NCBI GenBank assembly: GCA_030374735.1
Contig: JASCIV010000287.1
Coordinates: forward strand, 1 to 26,175
DNA: 26,175 nucleotides
Origin: Gracilaria caudata
Lineage: Eukaryota; Rhodophyta; Florideophyceae; Gracilariales; Gracilariaceae
Direction: 5' to 3'
Shown: in pieces, positions 8,645-18,087 of the stretch
Position numbering within the stretch: the first letter of the stretch is position 1
Layout of the letters: each line of letters begins with the position of its first letter
Made by a program: the position numbers and the translations under genes
The notes under the pieces: model-generated
What the model was told of the DNA's origin: nothing
Databases searched by the model: none
What the model saw: the letters and a program-made list of their open reading frames with translations, nothing else

Positions 8645-11600
8645 ATGCTGTCTGACGTTCGTTCCATTGGTGAAAAAGTCGAGAAGGCAGAAAAGAAGTT
8701 TGAGAGCTTCAAAGACGCGAAGAACAAAGAGGAACAGGGAGAACATCTAGACAAGGAATCTAAGTCTGCTTCTAAGAAAGACCAACGCGTTGAAATTCGG
8801 CATGATGGTGACAAAAATGTTGGAAATGCTGCCAGCAACCAGGAAATGGATGATGCGAACCAGGAAGGTACTGAGGCAGTGCCCGCGGATCCCAGTCGGG
8901 ACATGCGTCGTCAGAGTAAGGAAAGCCCAGCAGAGCTGAGTGCTGGGTTACAACAAGCGATTCCGCGCTCCGCTTCGGGACTGAGCAACATACAGGAAGA
9001 GGTTCCACTCCCTGACCTTGTGATGGACTCCATAGAGGTCTCCAGAAGAAGAAGTGCTGAACCACGACGACCGTCAATAGAGGGTCCCACTGAGAACCAT
9101 AATGAATCACAGAACCAAGAACAAGTGCCATCAGCTCCGAACGAGATGGTTGAAACAGACCTGGCTGTTAACATCGAAGCTCGACAAGAAAACGGTGGCC
9201 AAAATCTTAACCCTCCGTCGAATAACTCCTCAGAAGTTGTTGCTCAAAGGGCAGCTGCTGCTGGAATCTCTTTGGATGCACCTGCGAATGTGGACCCTTC
9301 GGTAGTAGCGGCAGCGACGTAGCACTGGGATAGAACTGGCATTTTTGGCCGCTCTACCCGAAGAAATGCGGACCGAGATCTTGACGCAGTATTACGACAG
9401 CATTCGGACGAACACAACTGCCAAAACTGACCAGACCTCCGCTGGAACTACTAACATTAACCTGGACTTTTTGATAGCCCTACCCCGGCTCTTCGAACCA
9501 AAGTTTTAGAGATAGAAGCTCAATTCCAATCACGCCAAGAAGCGCAGAATGGCTCAGGAGATAACGAAAATGGGGATGGCAATGCTCAGGGTTCTGAAAC
9601 AGCTGGTGCTGAAATGGACAATGCAACGTTCTTGGCTACACTGCCTCAAGAATTAAGAAACGAGGTTTTATTTACCTCTGGTGAGGCTTTTATCCAGTCG
9701 CTCCCATACCATGTGGCTGCCGAAGCTCGACTTCTTCGGGAACAGAAATGAATGCAAGAATACCATGGGGCCAGCAAGTATCTCCGTATAGACCTGGCCG
9801 ACGGGCGCCGGGAATATTACGTAGTAGTTCAAATGGACGTCGTAAAGGCAGCAGACGACTGGCTATTCCAACATTGCGATGGGAGAAAGTGGGCGAGGGA
9901 TGTCTGAGAGAGCTAAAGGATGCAGAGAATGAGCGGGACCCTTTCCTTGATATTCATAGTATAGCTTCGTTAGTCAGTCTTCTTTGGATTCGCAATCCAG
10001 AAATTGCAACGGAGCAAATATACCAAGTGTTCCGATTTGCATGCGGGACAAAAGGCACAAGAGAGTTTGTACTTCATGAGTTGGTCAAGTTAGTTATCAG
10101 CAGCGAGTCCGAAAGCTCGAAGACCGATAATTTTGTCATTCATTCCCGAAATTTCGAGCACTGGAGGCTTTATGCGACAGCCGTGCGACGAGGCCTGGAG
10201 ATTCTTTACATGATTTGCAAAGATGACAAAATTGTATCAGAGTTTTTTTAGGCCTCCCGTACTCACCGGAAGAGCCTCATCACTTCATCACAGCATCTTT
10301 CTTTGGTATACCTTGCAAAGCAACTAGCATTTCCACTCTGAATCTGATGCAATCAAAATTGTTCAGTCGAAGTGATTCTCATATGAATCAGCTGATAAGA
10401 TTGATAAGTTTGATAAGCACTTCAATTCCTCCAGCTAAAATCACCGAACGTATGCAGCTGATCCTGAAGGCGAGACCGGCGGCATGCTCGAATGCTTATC
10501 GACCGCTCTAGCCTGTCAGAACCTATGGGTCTTCTCATGGTTGATGTAGATGATGACGTTATCTTTCCATTGCCGGAAGAGAATGATGACGAAGACATTG
10601 GCAGCTACAAGGATCTTTTTGCTCAACAAAACCGAGTACGGAACGACATTCAGACATCCGGGGCACTTCAGACTTCCGAAGACAACGACAAAGACGAAAA
10701 TAAGAACGAGAAAGACGCCGAAGAGGAGAAAATTACTACATCCAGATTTCTAGTACCCCGACTGAAGGAATCAGAACTCATCGTCCTTACAAGTGTTTTT
10801 TGAAGGTCCTCATTTGTGAACGAGACTCACAACTTGACAAGCCGCTCCGTTGGGTGACTGGGCGAGCTCCTGGAGAGCAGAAAGATATTCATGTCGTCTT
10901 TGGTAACGATCGACAAGCAAACAGGGACAGATATTGAAAGGGAGTACTTAGACACCGTTGCAGAACTACAAGCAGGTGCAAAATGCGGTGATGCTACACA
11001 AAAGAAGCACATACTATCGGCGTTCTCCCTGGGAAGCAACGCTAACGACGTCACATTACTTCGAGTGGTGAAATCATTATCGGACTTTTTGCTCAAGCAC
11101 GAAGTTTTAAAACCGGAACCGAAAAAAGAGAACGAAGAACAAGAGAAAGATACCTTGGAGATTAATGCTACCGACGCAGAGATTGGGGAATACAGAAGGT
11201 CAATGTCTGACGGGTTGTCGTGGTTTTGGGCTGCCCTAGACAAGTAGCTTGAGCTTGCAGAAGATGAAACAAAAGTAGGCAGCACGAAAGCGGGAAAGAA
11301 AGCATCACTGTCCACTCCTTCACTATCTGAAATGCTAGGTCCACAGCGGAAACAAGCTTCGAGTAGGGCATTGTCTCCCATGTTGTCACGACTCAGCCCC
11401 GTTATCGAATCCTTTATAGTTATGCATACTTTCGAAGATTCCGAGATCAATCCTGGCGAAGATCCGGTCCCTCAGTCACCTTTGGAGCTCGCCAATGGGT
11501 CTCCACGATCACCGTCGTGGAAGTTCAGGGATTTTAATGATGATAGTGACGCTGGACCAATGACTGTGGACGATGAACTGGCTTTATTCGTTGAAAAACA

Positions 11601-12184
11601 TTGTGTCCCAATCAATACCCTCCGGCGAGCCAGTTCTGAACTCTTGCACACATCCTTCAAAGGAGCATTGAAGCATCTCTATGCCATCGATTTCGACAAC
11701 AAGAAGGCGTACTTTCGGAACAACATTCGACTCTCAAAACCGCACAGGATCCGTCAAAGTCAGTGTGCGCAGGGACAGGGTTCTTGATGACTCATACAGT
11801 CAATGCGAACCCTTGATAAAATGAGAGGCCGATTGCACTTCCATTTTTCTGGCGAGGAAGGCGTCGATGCTGGTGGCGTGAAAAGGGAATGGTATGTTAT
11901 TCTTCGGCGACAAGTATCTGATCCGAACTACGTCCTTTTTACCCGGTCTGCAGCCAAAGCTGTAGCCTACCAGCCGGATAAGCGTTCGTATATCAATCGA
12001 GAGCATTTCGAAACGTTTCGGTTCCTTGGCCGAGTCATTACTAAAGCAATTTGCGATGGCCAGCTAATAGACGCCTACTTCACGCGATCTTTCTACAAAC
12101 ACATTCTGGGCATGACGCCTAACTCATAATATCGAGGGGCAGGATCCGGACTACTACAAATTCGCTTGGCAGCTTGTTATCTAA
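8645..12184 (+). pseudogene. HUWE1/UPL1/Tom1-type HECT E3 ubiquitin ligase, decayed and truncated
   Basis: The family is a giant ligase that ubiquitinates nuclear and cytoplasmic proteins. The fragment covers its C-terminal third. In order: a charged linker (8645-9322); three ubiquitin-binding UBM motifs of LP type, FLAALPEEMRTEIL (9330-9390), FLIALP..LRTKVLE (9453-9510) and FLATLPQELRNEVL (9613-9670); the helical DUF4414-like region (HSIASLVSLLWIRNPE, 9748-10251, and on to 10490); an acidic linker (10492-10803); helical repeats (10891-11247); RLSPVIESFIVMHTFE; and the start of HECT (LLHTSFKGALKHLYAIDF, GEEGVDAGGVKREWYVILRR, FLGRVITKAICDGQLIDAYF). It is broken by frameshifts near 9320, 9490, 9748, 10245 (T7 run), 10490, 10800 (T6 run), 11738, 11800 and 12124, by TAG 11245-11247 and by TAA 12182-12184. 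The frame ends after IEGQDPDYYKFAW, so the rest of HECT and the catalytic Cys are missing. A donor-like GGTAAGCG follows at 12188, so an intron is conceivable, but no HECT sequence follows. Confidence 0.88.
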
Positions 12185-12863
12185 GAAGGTAAGCGTTTAA
12201 CCTTGCTTACCCTCGTAAATCTTTCTCCATCCCTCTCCGGTATGCCCCTTCCGTTACTCACTGCGCCTAAATCGCCCCCAAATTACCGCTCCGCCACCTC
12301 CACCCGTTTATCTGCCCGTCCCGTCGCCCTTCATTCCTTCCCCCACCGCGCACCCCCCTCCCCCCTATATCCTCCTCTCCGCACCACTTTGGCAGAGCTG
12401 GCCTCTCCTCGACCCCTCAGCAACCGTCGTATTCCCCTCGCTCCACAAAGCGGCATCGTTCACCCGCAGGCACTCCTTCCCACTTCCTTTGCTGCGATAG
12501 TGCCACCATATTTCCCGAAGCGGCGCGCCACTCCCCCCAGCACGCCGCGCCGCCGCAGCGGCCTCATCGATGTGGATTCTACCTGCCTCGGCTCCAACGT
12601 GGCCGATCAGGTACAGCGTGATCTGTTGCCCGCCAGTCGGATGTTCTCGGTCTTCTTTGTCCTCTTTGAACTGCTTGTCGAGTTCGCCGGGCCGGCATGG
12701 TCGCAATGACAGACCTGCAAGCCGCTCCTCTGCTTCTGGCTTTAAGTACTCATCTACTTGCAAGTCAGGACCTTTCTGCTAACCTTCCCCTATATTTGTC
12801 AGCGGAGGGCAATAATTGATTGTTTCCGCCACCACAGACGGGCTCTCCTCCCCGGAGCTTGAC
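12185..12863. other. Pyrimidine-rich stretch, no recognised gene
   Basis: The plus strand is very C/T-rich (for example CACCCCCCTCCCCCCTATAT near 12350). A plus frame 12203-12709 is a by-product of that bias. A minus frame 12365-12763 begins with a charged, protein-like segment (QVDEYLKPEAEERLAGLSL) but then becomes low-complexity. I cannot name either. Acceptor-like sites (TATATTTGTCAG near 12800, CCGCCACCACAG near 12838) precede the RING gene. Confidence 0.25.
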
Positions 12864-13705
12864 ATGTACGCAGACGCCCCCATCGCCCCCGTTGCGCGCT
12901 CCCCGTCTCCAAGTGACGTCGTTGTGCAGGTCATACAACACCAACCGCCACCTCCCAACGATCCAGACAGGAAGCCTTTGCTCGAACAAGACGTTTCATA
13001 TCAAAGCGTACATGTTGCGATGCATGAGGCCAATCACAACCCCAACCCTCCACATCTTACAGACCTTATCACCCAATCTCCGCACGCCGCTTCATCACTG
13101 TCTTCTTCTCGTGAATTCGCGCAGTACCAGCAACAACCCGAACCGCCTTTCAACATGGTTTCATTCCATCGTTGACCGATTTATTCGCATTGTCAACTTG
13201 TGGTATCTAGCAAGGTCTATCATTGGGTCCAAATGGGTATCAGACGAAGGGACCAGCTCTACCGACGCACCGCATCTATAGCGACTAATACTGGCTCTCA
13301 CTGTAGTGTACGACGCTGTATTCTTCTTCACCCCTCTCGCATGCTTCTGTCTCATTGTTTGTTTTCTGCCTTTGTTTATCCTCATTTATCGAATAATGCT
13401 ACCGTACGATAAGAGGGAAAGACGCCGAGCACGCGCAGCCGATCCTGCTCAGGTTCAGAATCTCAACTCCATCACCTTTTCACCAGAAACCTTTGCCGCC
13501 CACACGGGCACTGACAGTCTGGACTACGCCAGTTTTGTGATCTGTTTTTGTGAATACGAAGATGGTGAAACAGTGAGAATCCTGCCGTGCAAACACCAGT
13601 CTCACAACGAGTGTTGACGTTTGGTTACGGCTTGACAAGGCATTTTGCCAGTGCAAACAGGACATAGATGCCCACAATTCATCCCCTTCCTCATCCCCAG
13701 TCTGA
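12864..13705 (+). pseudogene. Membrane-anchored RING-H2 E3 ligase, decayed
   Basis: The frame from ATG 12864 gives a Pro/Ser-rich N-terminus (MYADAPIAPVARSPSPSD, PPPPNDPDRKPLLEQD) to about 13150, then shifts frame to FHSIVDRFIRIVNLWYLARS. It meets an in-frame TAG at 13279-13281 and continues as a hydrophobic membrane span (FFFTPLACFCLIVCFLPLFI, 13320-13385), a basic cytosolic stretch (DKRERRRARAA) and a RING-H2 finger. The finger is damaged. The first zinc Cys is Phe (FVICFCEYEDGETV). After LPCKHQSHNEC the frame breaks at 13612 by loss of two bases. The last Cys pair reads CQC instead of CPVC, a net loss of three bases. It ends VDVWLRLDKAFCQCKQD..SSPV at TGA 13703-13705. The intact family transfers ubiquitin from E2 enzymes at membranes. 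The zinc site here could not form. Confidence 0.8.
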
Positions 13706-13861
13706 TTTTCACTGGGTACGTTATCATGTTTTGCTCCTAAATCAATTGCTCAGCTCTGTGGCGGTATTCGAGTATTTTGGTGAACCTTCTGCTACGGCAT
13801 GTTGAAGCAGATTCGTGATGTTCTTCGTAGAAAGTCTCTCCGAGATATTGCCAGTGGGACA

Positions 13862-15215
13862 CTAGTTGGATTTGTAAGTATCAGAGAATCGAACAGCGAA
13901 TATTGACTCAACCGCGAAGACATAACACGTTTTATTCCTGACTTTCAAAATTAGAGTGAACTTGAAAGTGCCCCTAGTCGAGTTCTCTAATAATGTTTTT
14001 GCGGAAGATGATCCTGACGAGGTATCGGAGTTAAGTCGCAATCCTTTGCGTAACTTCGTTCGCCGTCTTATTGAGTGGTATTCGAGCTTGTCAACGTAGT
14101 TAGACGATGAGCTCACGAGCTTCACCCCACTGAAAGCCGCCTCACTTTCTTGTACCATCATCTTATGCACGTTCTGAGCATATAACTTGGTATCTTTCTT
14201 CCCTTATCCGGAAGGATAGTAAACAGGCACGTGGTAATATCGGTCTCTGTTCCATAGCTGACTCAGAATACCGATTAAATTACGGTTAGGTATGTATAGA
14301 TTATTATGTTGGGGAAATCCATTTGTACTCGTACCGAATAAGCAGCGGTGCTACAGGCAAACCTGCTACAAAAGCTCCCGTCTTAAAAGACAGCATATGT
14401 CTTCCGTTTGTAGTCGTTCCCTCCGGGAAGATAGCCACCGGAGGAATTTCGAGGGCAGAATCTTGCACAAGACGCTGACGATCGGCTATGGCTTTCAAAA
14501 CACCAATGTCATTGTTTTCTATCCGGTCAATGTAAAACCCGTGCTGGCCAGCACCAACGCGGCCGATTCCTGGAATCTTCCACACGTCAGATTTGGCGAA
14601 AAACGCCGGAGCATAAAAGTACGCAAGTAAACATGGGTCAGCGAGACTCGAATGATTTGTCAAAACTGTCGCCTTGCACGCGTTCCCGTGATCGTATTCC
14701 CGATGGTTGTCTCCTTCAACAATCCAAAAACCCAATGGGAACAATAGTGCGCGTCCAAGGAACTTCGACGCTGCTGCTACAATGCGATGTATCCATTTGG
14801 GCAATAAGGCGGGTTCAAAATGAGTGATGTTCTGCTTTGAAACAGTCGGTCCAAATAACTTGACAACAACGTATGAATGAAGAAAAAATATATAAGCTAC
14901 AAGTAGCCGCAGTGGATTAAGAACAATGGCACACAGTTTGATAAGAATGCCCTCTAGCACATGTGGTTTCGAAGAATGCCTTCGAAACGGATCGAATGCT
15001 GGGTGTGAGACCGCTCGACGAAGGCAATCATGCTTGGCTATGAAAGCAGCCTCCGCCTTCTCGTTCGCCTCCGTTGGTTCTGCGGGGTGGTTAGTGCTCA
15101 CGGCGTTTTCGGTCACGTAGATGTCTGAGATGCACAGATAGAATCGTCGAAGCGTTAAGTACTCACTGAAATCACAGTTGTCACCGTCGCGGCTGAGAGC
15201 TTGCAATACAAACAA
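13862..15215 (-). pseudogene. LPCAT-like lysophospholipid acyltransferase (PlsC family), frame broken
   Basis: This family re-acylates lysophospholipids in the ER membrane using acyl-CoA. The minus frame 15215-14304 (303 codons) has a membrane span at residues 87-122 (LLVAYIFFLHSYVVVKLFG), the catalytic NHSSLAD box (187-193, the H-x4-D motif), a GAGQHGFYIDR block, the FPEGTTTNG box (263-271), FKTGAF, and PVAPLLIRYEY. It stops at KWISPT. About 60 bases on, another frame of the same strand (from about 14255) resumes the family's C-terminal part: RYYHVPVYYPSGRD, KLYAQNVHKMM, NYVDKLEYHS, ending at 13862. The join at 14250-14304 has stops in all frames and no good splice donor, so I call it a pseudogene. 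Residues 1-35 may not be native, since they contain an EF-hand-like trace continuing upstream. Confidence 0.82.
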
Positions 15216-15395
15216 GAGGTGTTGTACAAAATAAATGCAGGGCTGTTTGTGTCAGCATCCAAATCAATCTGCCCTTCACAAAAATTATGATATCCTGAAT
15301 CTCAAGGATTCCATAACAATCGTCATCATCGTGATGCGCCAGTGCGGACAGGTTTCTTAGAAGATTGAGGGAATCTACCCTGCTTCGTTTACCAC
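15150..15395 (-). pseudogene. EF-hand-like pair remnant upstream of the acyltransferase
   Basis: Minus-strand frame: LNLLRNLSALAHHDDDD then CYGILEIQDII (about 15385-15285), which fits helix plus a DxDxxGxLxxxD calcium loop. About 48 codons on, in the other frame, FVLQALSRDGDNCDFSEYL (15209-15155) resembles a second loop, one residue short. The spacing fits an EF-hand pair broken by a frameshift. LPCAT enzymes often carry EF-hands, usually C-terminal. Here the pair lies 5' of the acyltransferase domain, so it may come from another gene or a tandem copy. Confidence 0.35.
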
Positions 15396-15399
15396 GTCA

Positions 15400-15894
15400 T
15401 CTGCGCTATCGAGGACCTTTATCTCCGCGACATTCGCCTGCAGAGAAGGGTAAAGCTTACAACCAATGCAGTAGTCCTCCACGCTTCCCTGCGCCGCGGT
15501 GCGAGGTACGGATGTCTGCCCATTTGAAACCAGGTCATATAATGACCAGTAATCTTTAACGTAGTTGCAACCATGAGTCATGTTGATCCGTCATGATCCA
15601 TCACGACTCAACTCTACTTGAAAATCCAAAGATATCATGCTGACAATCTACGAGAACATATCAATCGGAAATGGTAGCTTTCGGTCAATCAAAGCGATTA
15701 CTGCTTGAATGCGCTATTCTGAAGAAATTTGAACGACTTCTTTTTATCCTCAGCAATACGATTATGCTCCCGTAAATAGGCTCATAGCACCGAAAATGAA
15801 TTTCAGCTTGTTTGGATCGATGTCAAAAATTGTGGCCGACGCATTAGAGCAAAAATATTGCAAGCCAGCCAAACCAAGTTCTATATGACTTTCT
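15400..15894. other. No confident gene
   Basis: A short minus frame 15375-15581 (with SVEDYCIGCKLYPSLQANV) looks protein-like but has no recognised motif. 15600-15890 is AT-rich with stops in every frame. Confidence 0.25.
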
Positions 15895-16656
15895 TTACTC
15901 TAAGACCAGGAACATAACCATTGTATGAACAGCACATCTCGAGAAGTAGGGTGCAAATCCTTTCTAAAGCGCAGAAATTCCTCCTAGACGGGCTACTCTC
16001 ACCATAGCGTGAAGTAAGTTGCGATATGGCGTAACCCCTTCCACCGGGCTCTGCTTTTGTAGGCAGGTCTTTGCCGAGTCAATCGAGAGTGTGACAACAG
16101 AGTAGCAAAACCCAGAAGCAATGGAAGCCGCTAAATGAATGGGACGCCATCCCGAAGAACTTGAATTCCAGTGTCACTGAAAACCTCTTTTGCGTGGTCG
16201 TTAGTAACAAGCTGGACACAGTTCGTAACCATGCTTCTTGTAACAGTCGGAGTGGCTCCTTACCACAATCCAGTAACACCCTCTTCCCTCGCGATTCGCC
16301 ACAGCGCATCGAAATGTTGCGATATCCCCGCCTCCTTGACGCTTCAGCTGCACCATCACTGTGCATGCGCACCATGGACACCTCCATGGGTATCCATATT
16401 GCACTTGCTATACCTCCCGCAGCAGTACCGATAGCAAACTTCGCGCCCAATGATATCAATTCCCATCCTTGACATAAGAGTCTCTAAGGCCGGAATACAG
16501 ACCTAATCGTAAAGTGGTGTACGAGACTTGACGGGTGAGAGCGACTGAAAAACCGGAGTAAAATGCGACAACTCCTTCCGACCTGGGGATCACTCCCGCA
16601 GCTTGCACGAAACCATTGTACGCAGTTTCTTTGGTGCCGTCACCGGCGATCTGCAT
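15895..16656 (-). pseudogene. Mitochondrial carrier (SLC25, oxoglutarate/malate-type), decayed
   Basis: SLC25 carriers exchange metabolites across the inner mitochondrial membrane with three repeats bearing P-x-[DE]-x-x-[KR]. The fragment starts at MQIAGDG (16656), inside repeat 1, and reads SEGVVAFYSGFSVALTRQVS, YTTLRLGLYSGLRD, then LGAKFAIGTAAGGIASAIWI with signature PMEVSMVRMHSDG, then ALWRIAREEGVTGLW, GATPTVTRSMVTNCVQLVT, then repeat 3 (IHLAASIASGFCYSV, SIDSAKTCLQKQ with the usual Pro replaced by Ser) and KGFAPYFSRCAVHTMV, ending at TAA 15897-15895. Breaks: frameshifts near 16456, 16307 (one T lost from ATTTTC) and 16143 (a 4-bp ATTC repeat unit lost), a TAA at 16262-16260 and a TAG at 15966-15964 where Trp is expected. 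The N-terminal third of repeat 1 is absent. TGCAG just before ATCGCC could be an acceptor, so a 5' exon may have existed. Confidence 0.85.
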
Positions 16657-16814
16657 TCAGCGCGTGCAGCGCCGCGTTGAAACAGCGCCACGTGCTTGGC
16701 AGCCAGCGGACACGGACGAGTAATGCGAGTTGAGCGACTGCGACTGAGAGTGCGGACGTTACTGCAAGATCTTGGTGACTTGTCGCACATCACCAGCCCT
16801 TCGGTGACAGGTAC

Positions 16815-17600
16815 TTACCGCCGCGGAATGGGCCCCTCAGCGTACTCGGTGGGTTTGAATTCGGCAAGTCATACTCCGGGTCATTGAGGTGGAAAACAGC
16901 CGCATATCTAGCCATGTAGCGTTCCATGTCGGCCTTCTTCTTGTGACGGATGCCGTAAGCTGAGCAGAACGCGCGCAGTTGGTTTCGGTTATAAGTCTTG
17001 GTGTCTGTGAAAGTAAGCTCCTCGATGGGTTTGATTTTCTTGTCGCGCAGATGCTTGAACTTCTGGTCAGGCAACTGCTCTAGCAGTTTGAACTGAATGC
17101 CGTCAGCCCGTACACGGGATGCGACGAGGTGAGCGCGGCGACCGCAGCGTCAGTAGATAATGGTAGGTGCGACGCCTGATGCACGGCCATCATCATGGTG
17201 ATGGGATCATCATTGCTGAGGATAGCGCTACCATACGACAGCACACGAGAGGCACGAGATTCCACGACGCTTGTTCACGGCGCCCGACAGAATGAGCGGC
17301 GAGGTGATGTCACTGACGACGTGCGACGACAGATGCGCGGACGACAGCGGGTGAGGCAACGAGTCGTGAGGCTGTAGCAGCGGCGGCATGGAGGGCATGG
17401 GTGTGATGGAGGACATGGATGAAAAGCAGTGCATGGCTGGCAGCGCATGCACCCACTACAGCGCGTGCAGATAGGGCACGGGAGTGAGGGGCGCCACGGC
17501 GGTGGTGCGAAGGTTGGAAGAGGCGTAGAAGTTGTAGTGGTTAACAGTTGATTTTTCTCGGACTTGACGTGGACGGCGGATGCTGCGTTCGCTGTGATTG
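16815..17600 (-). pseudogene. Unrecognised nuclear-type protein, frame broken
   Basis: From about 17600 a minus frame reads HCNHSERSIRRPRQVREKST and SSNLRTTAVAPLTPVPYLHA, meets TAG 17458-17456, continues Met/Ser/Pro-rich (SSITPMPSMPPLLQPHDSLP), shifts near 17262 to SRASRVLSYGSAILSNDDPI, and shifts again near 17110 into the best-formed part. That part reads RADGIQFKLLEQLPDQKFKH, then LTFTDTKTYNRNQLRAFCSA and KKKADMERYMARYAAVFHLN, to about 16820, where a donor-like GGTAAGTAC follows. The charged helical segment around NRNQLRAFCSAYG resembles a SAP-like helix-turn-helix only loosely. No family is recognised. Two frame changes and a stop suggest decay. Confidence 0.45.
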
Positions 17601-17604
17601 CAGT

Positions 17605-17880
17605 GCCCTCATGCGGAGGGTGCGACAGGGGCGTGCGAGGTCTTGCGGGTGCGACACGGCGGGTCGGGGCGGTGAGAGCCGGATGGCGGGGGCGAGGGGC
17701 GAGGGTTGGGACGGCAGCGGCGGACTGAGGCTGGGAACGGAAGAGGTGGTGCAGGGGGAGCGCGTTGGGTGCTGAGGAGTGGACGGGCAGCGGAGGGCGG
17801 AGCTCAGTGGAACGAAAGTAAGGCGAGTTATGGTGCGAAACTGGAAGCCGCGGTTATTTTACTCGCACTGACCTGCTGAG
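17605..17880. other. G-rich, GC-rich tract
   Basis: The plus strand is G-rich (GGCGGGGGCGAGGGGCGAGG near 17685). Frames are open only because of composition. It lies upstream of the minus-strand ORF 16815-17600 and could be its old 5' region. It is much richer in GC than the AT-rich sequence starting at 17880. Confidence 0.4.
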
Positions 17881-18087
17881 CGTTGACGAATCGTCATGAA
17901 CTTCTCGTTATCCATATGATAAATCCAATGAACAAGGCATGGCACGTACTAATGTTCATTTGATTTTGAAAGAAAGGGAACTCTCTATTGATACAATGAA
18001 ATTCGATCTAAAACGTTGCAACCTGTACCACAGCCAGCAATGAAGATCCAACGAAACAGTACATCAAAAGCGCTACATAATTAAAAT

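Noticed and set aside
8645..12184. Programmed frameshifting as an explanation for the many frame changes
   Set aside because: The shifts occur at unrelated sequences, go in both directions, lack a common slippery motif and coincide with nonsense codons and a missing catalytic end.
12203..12709. 168-aa plus-strand ORF as a gene
   Set aside because: It is Pro/Ser/Leu-rich only because the strand is C/T-rich, with no motif and no homologous feel.
13237..13306. Intron GTATCA...TGTAG in the RING gene
   Set aside because: Joining at these sites does not keep the membrane-span frame; an in-frame TAG within a decayed gene is the simpler explanation.
13955..14160. Plus-strand frame with VPLVEFSNNVFAEDDPDEVS as a coding exon after the donor-like GTAAGTATC at 13874
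   Set aside because: The opposite strand carries the conserved C-terminal motifs of the acyltransferase (LYAQNV, YVDKLEYHS), so the plus frame is a shadow.
15134..15175. A 42-bp intron (GTGAGTA...CTCAG) inside the acyltransferase N-terminus on the minus strand
   Set aside because: It is shorter than plausible spliceosomal introns, the frame is open through it, and it overlaps an EF-hand-like segment.
3282..17458. Recoding of TAG: in-frame TAG inside protein-like frames at 3282-3284, 11245-11247, 13279-13281, 15964-15966 and 17456-17458
   Set aside because: TAA and TGA interrupt other frames too (4432, 12182, 16260, about 19577), the damaged genes also carry frameshifts, the carrier TAG replaces an expected Trp rather than a consistent residue, and the intact glycosyltransferase uses TAG as its stop.
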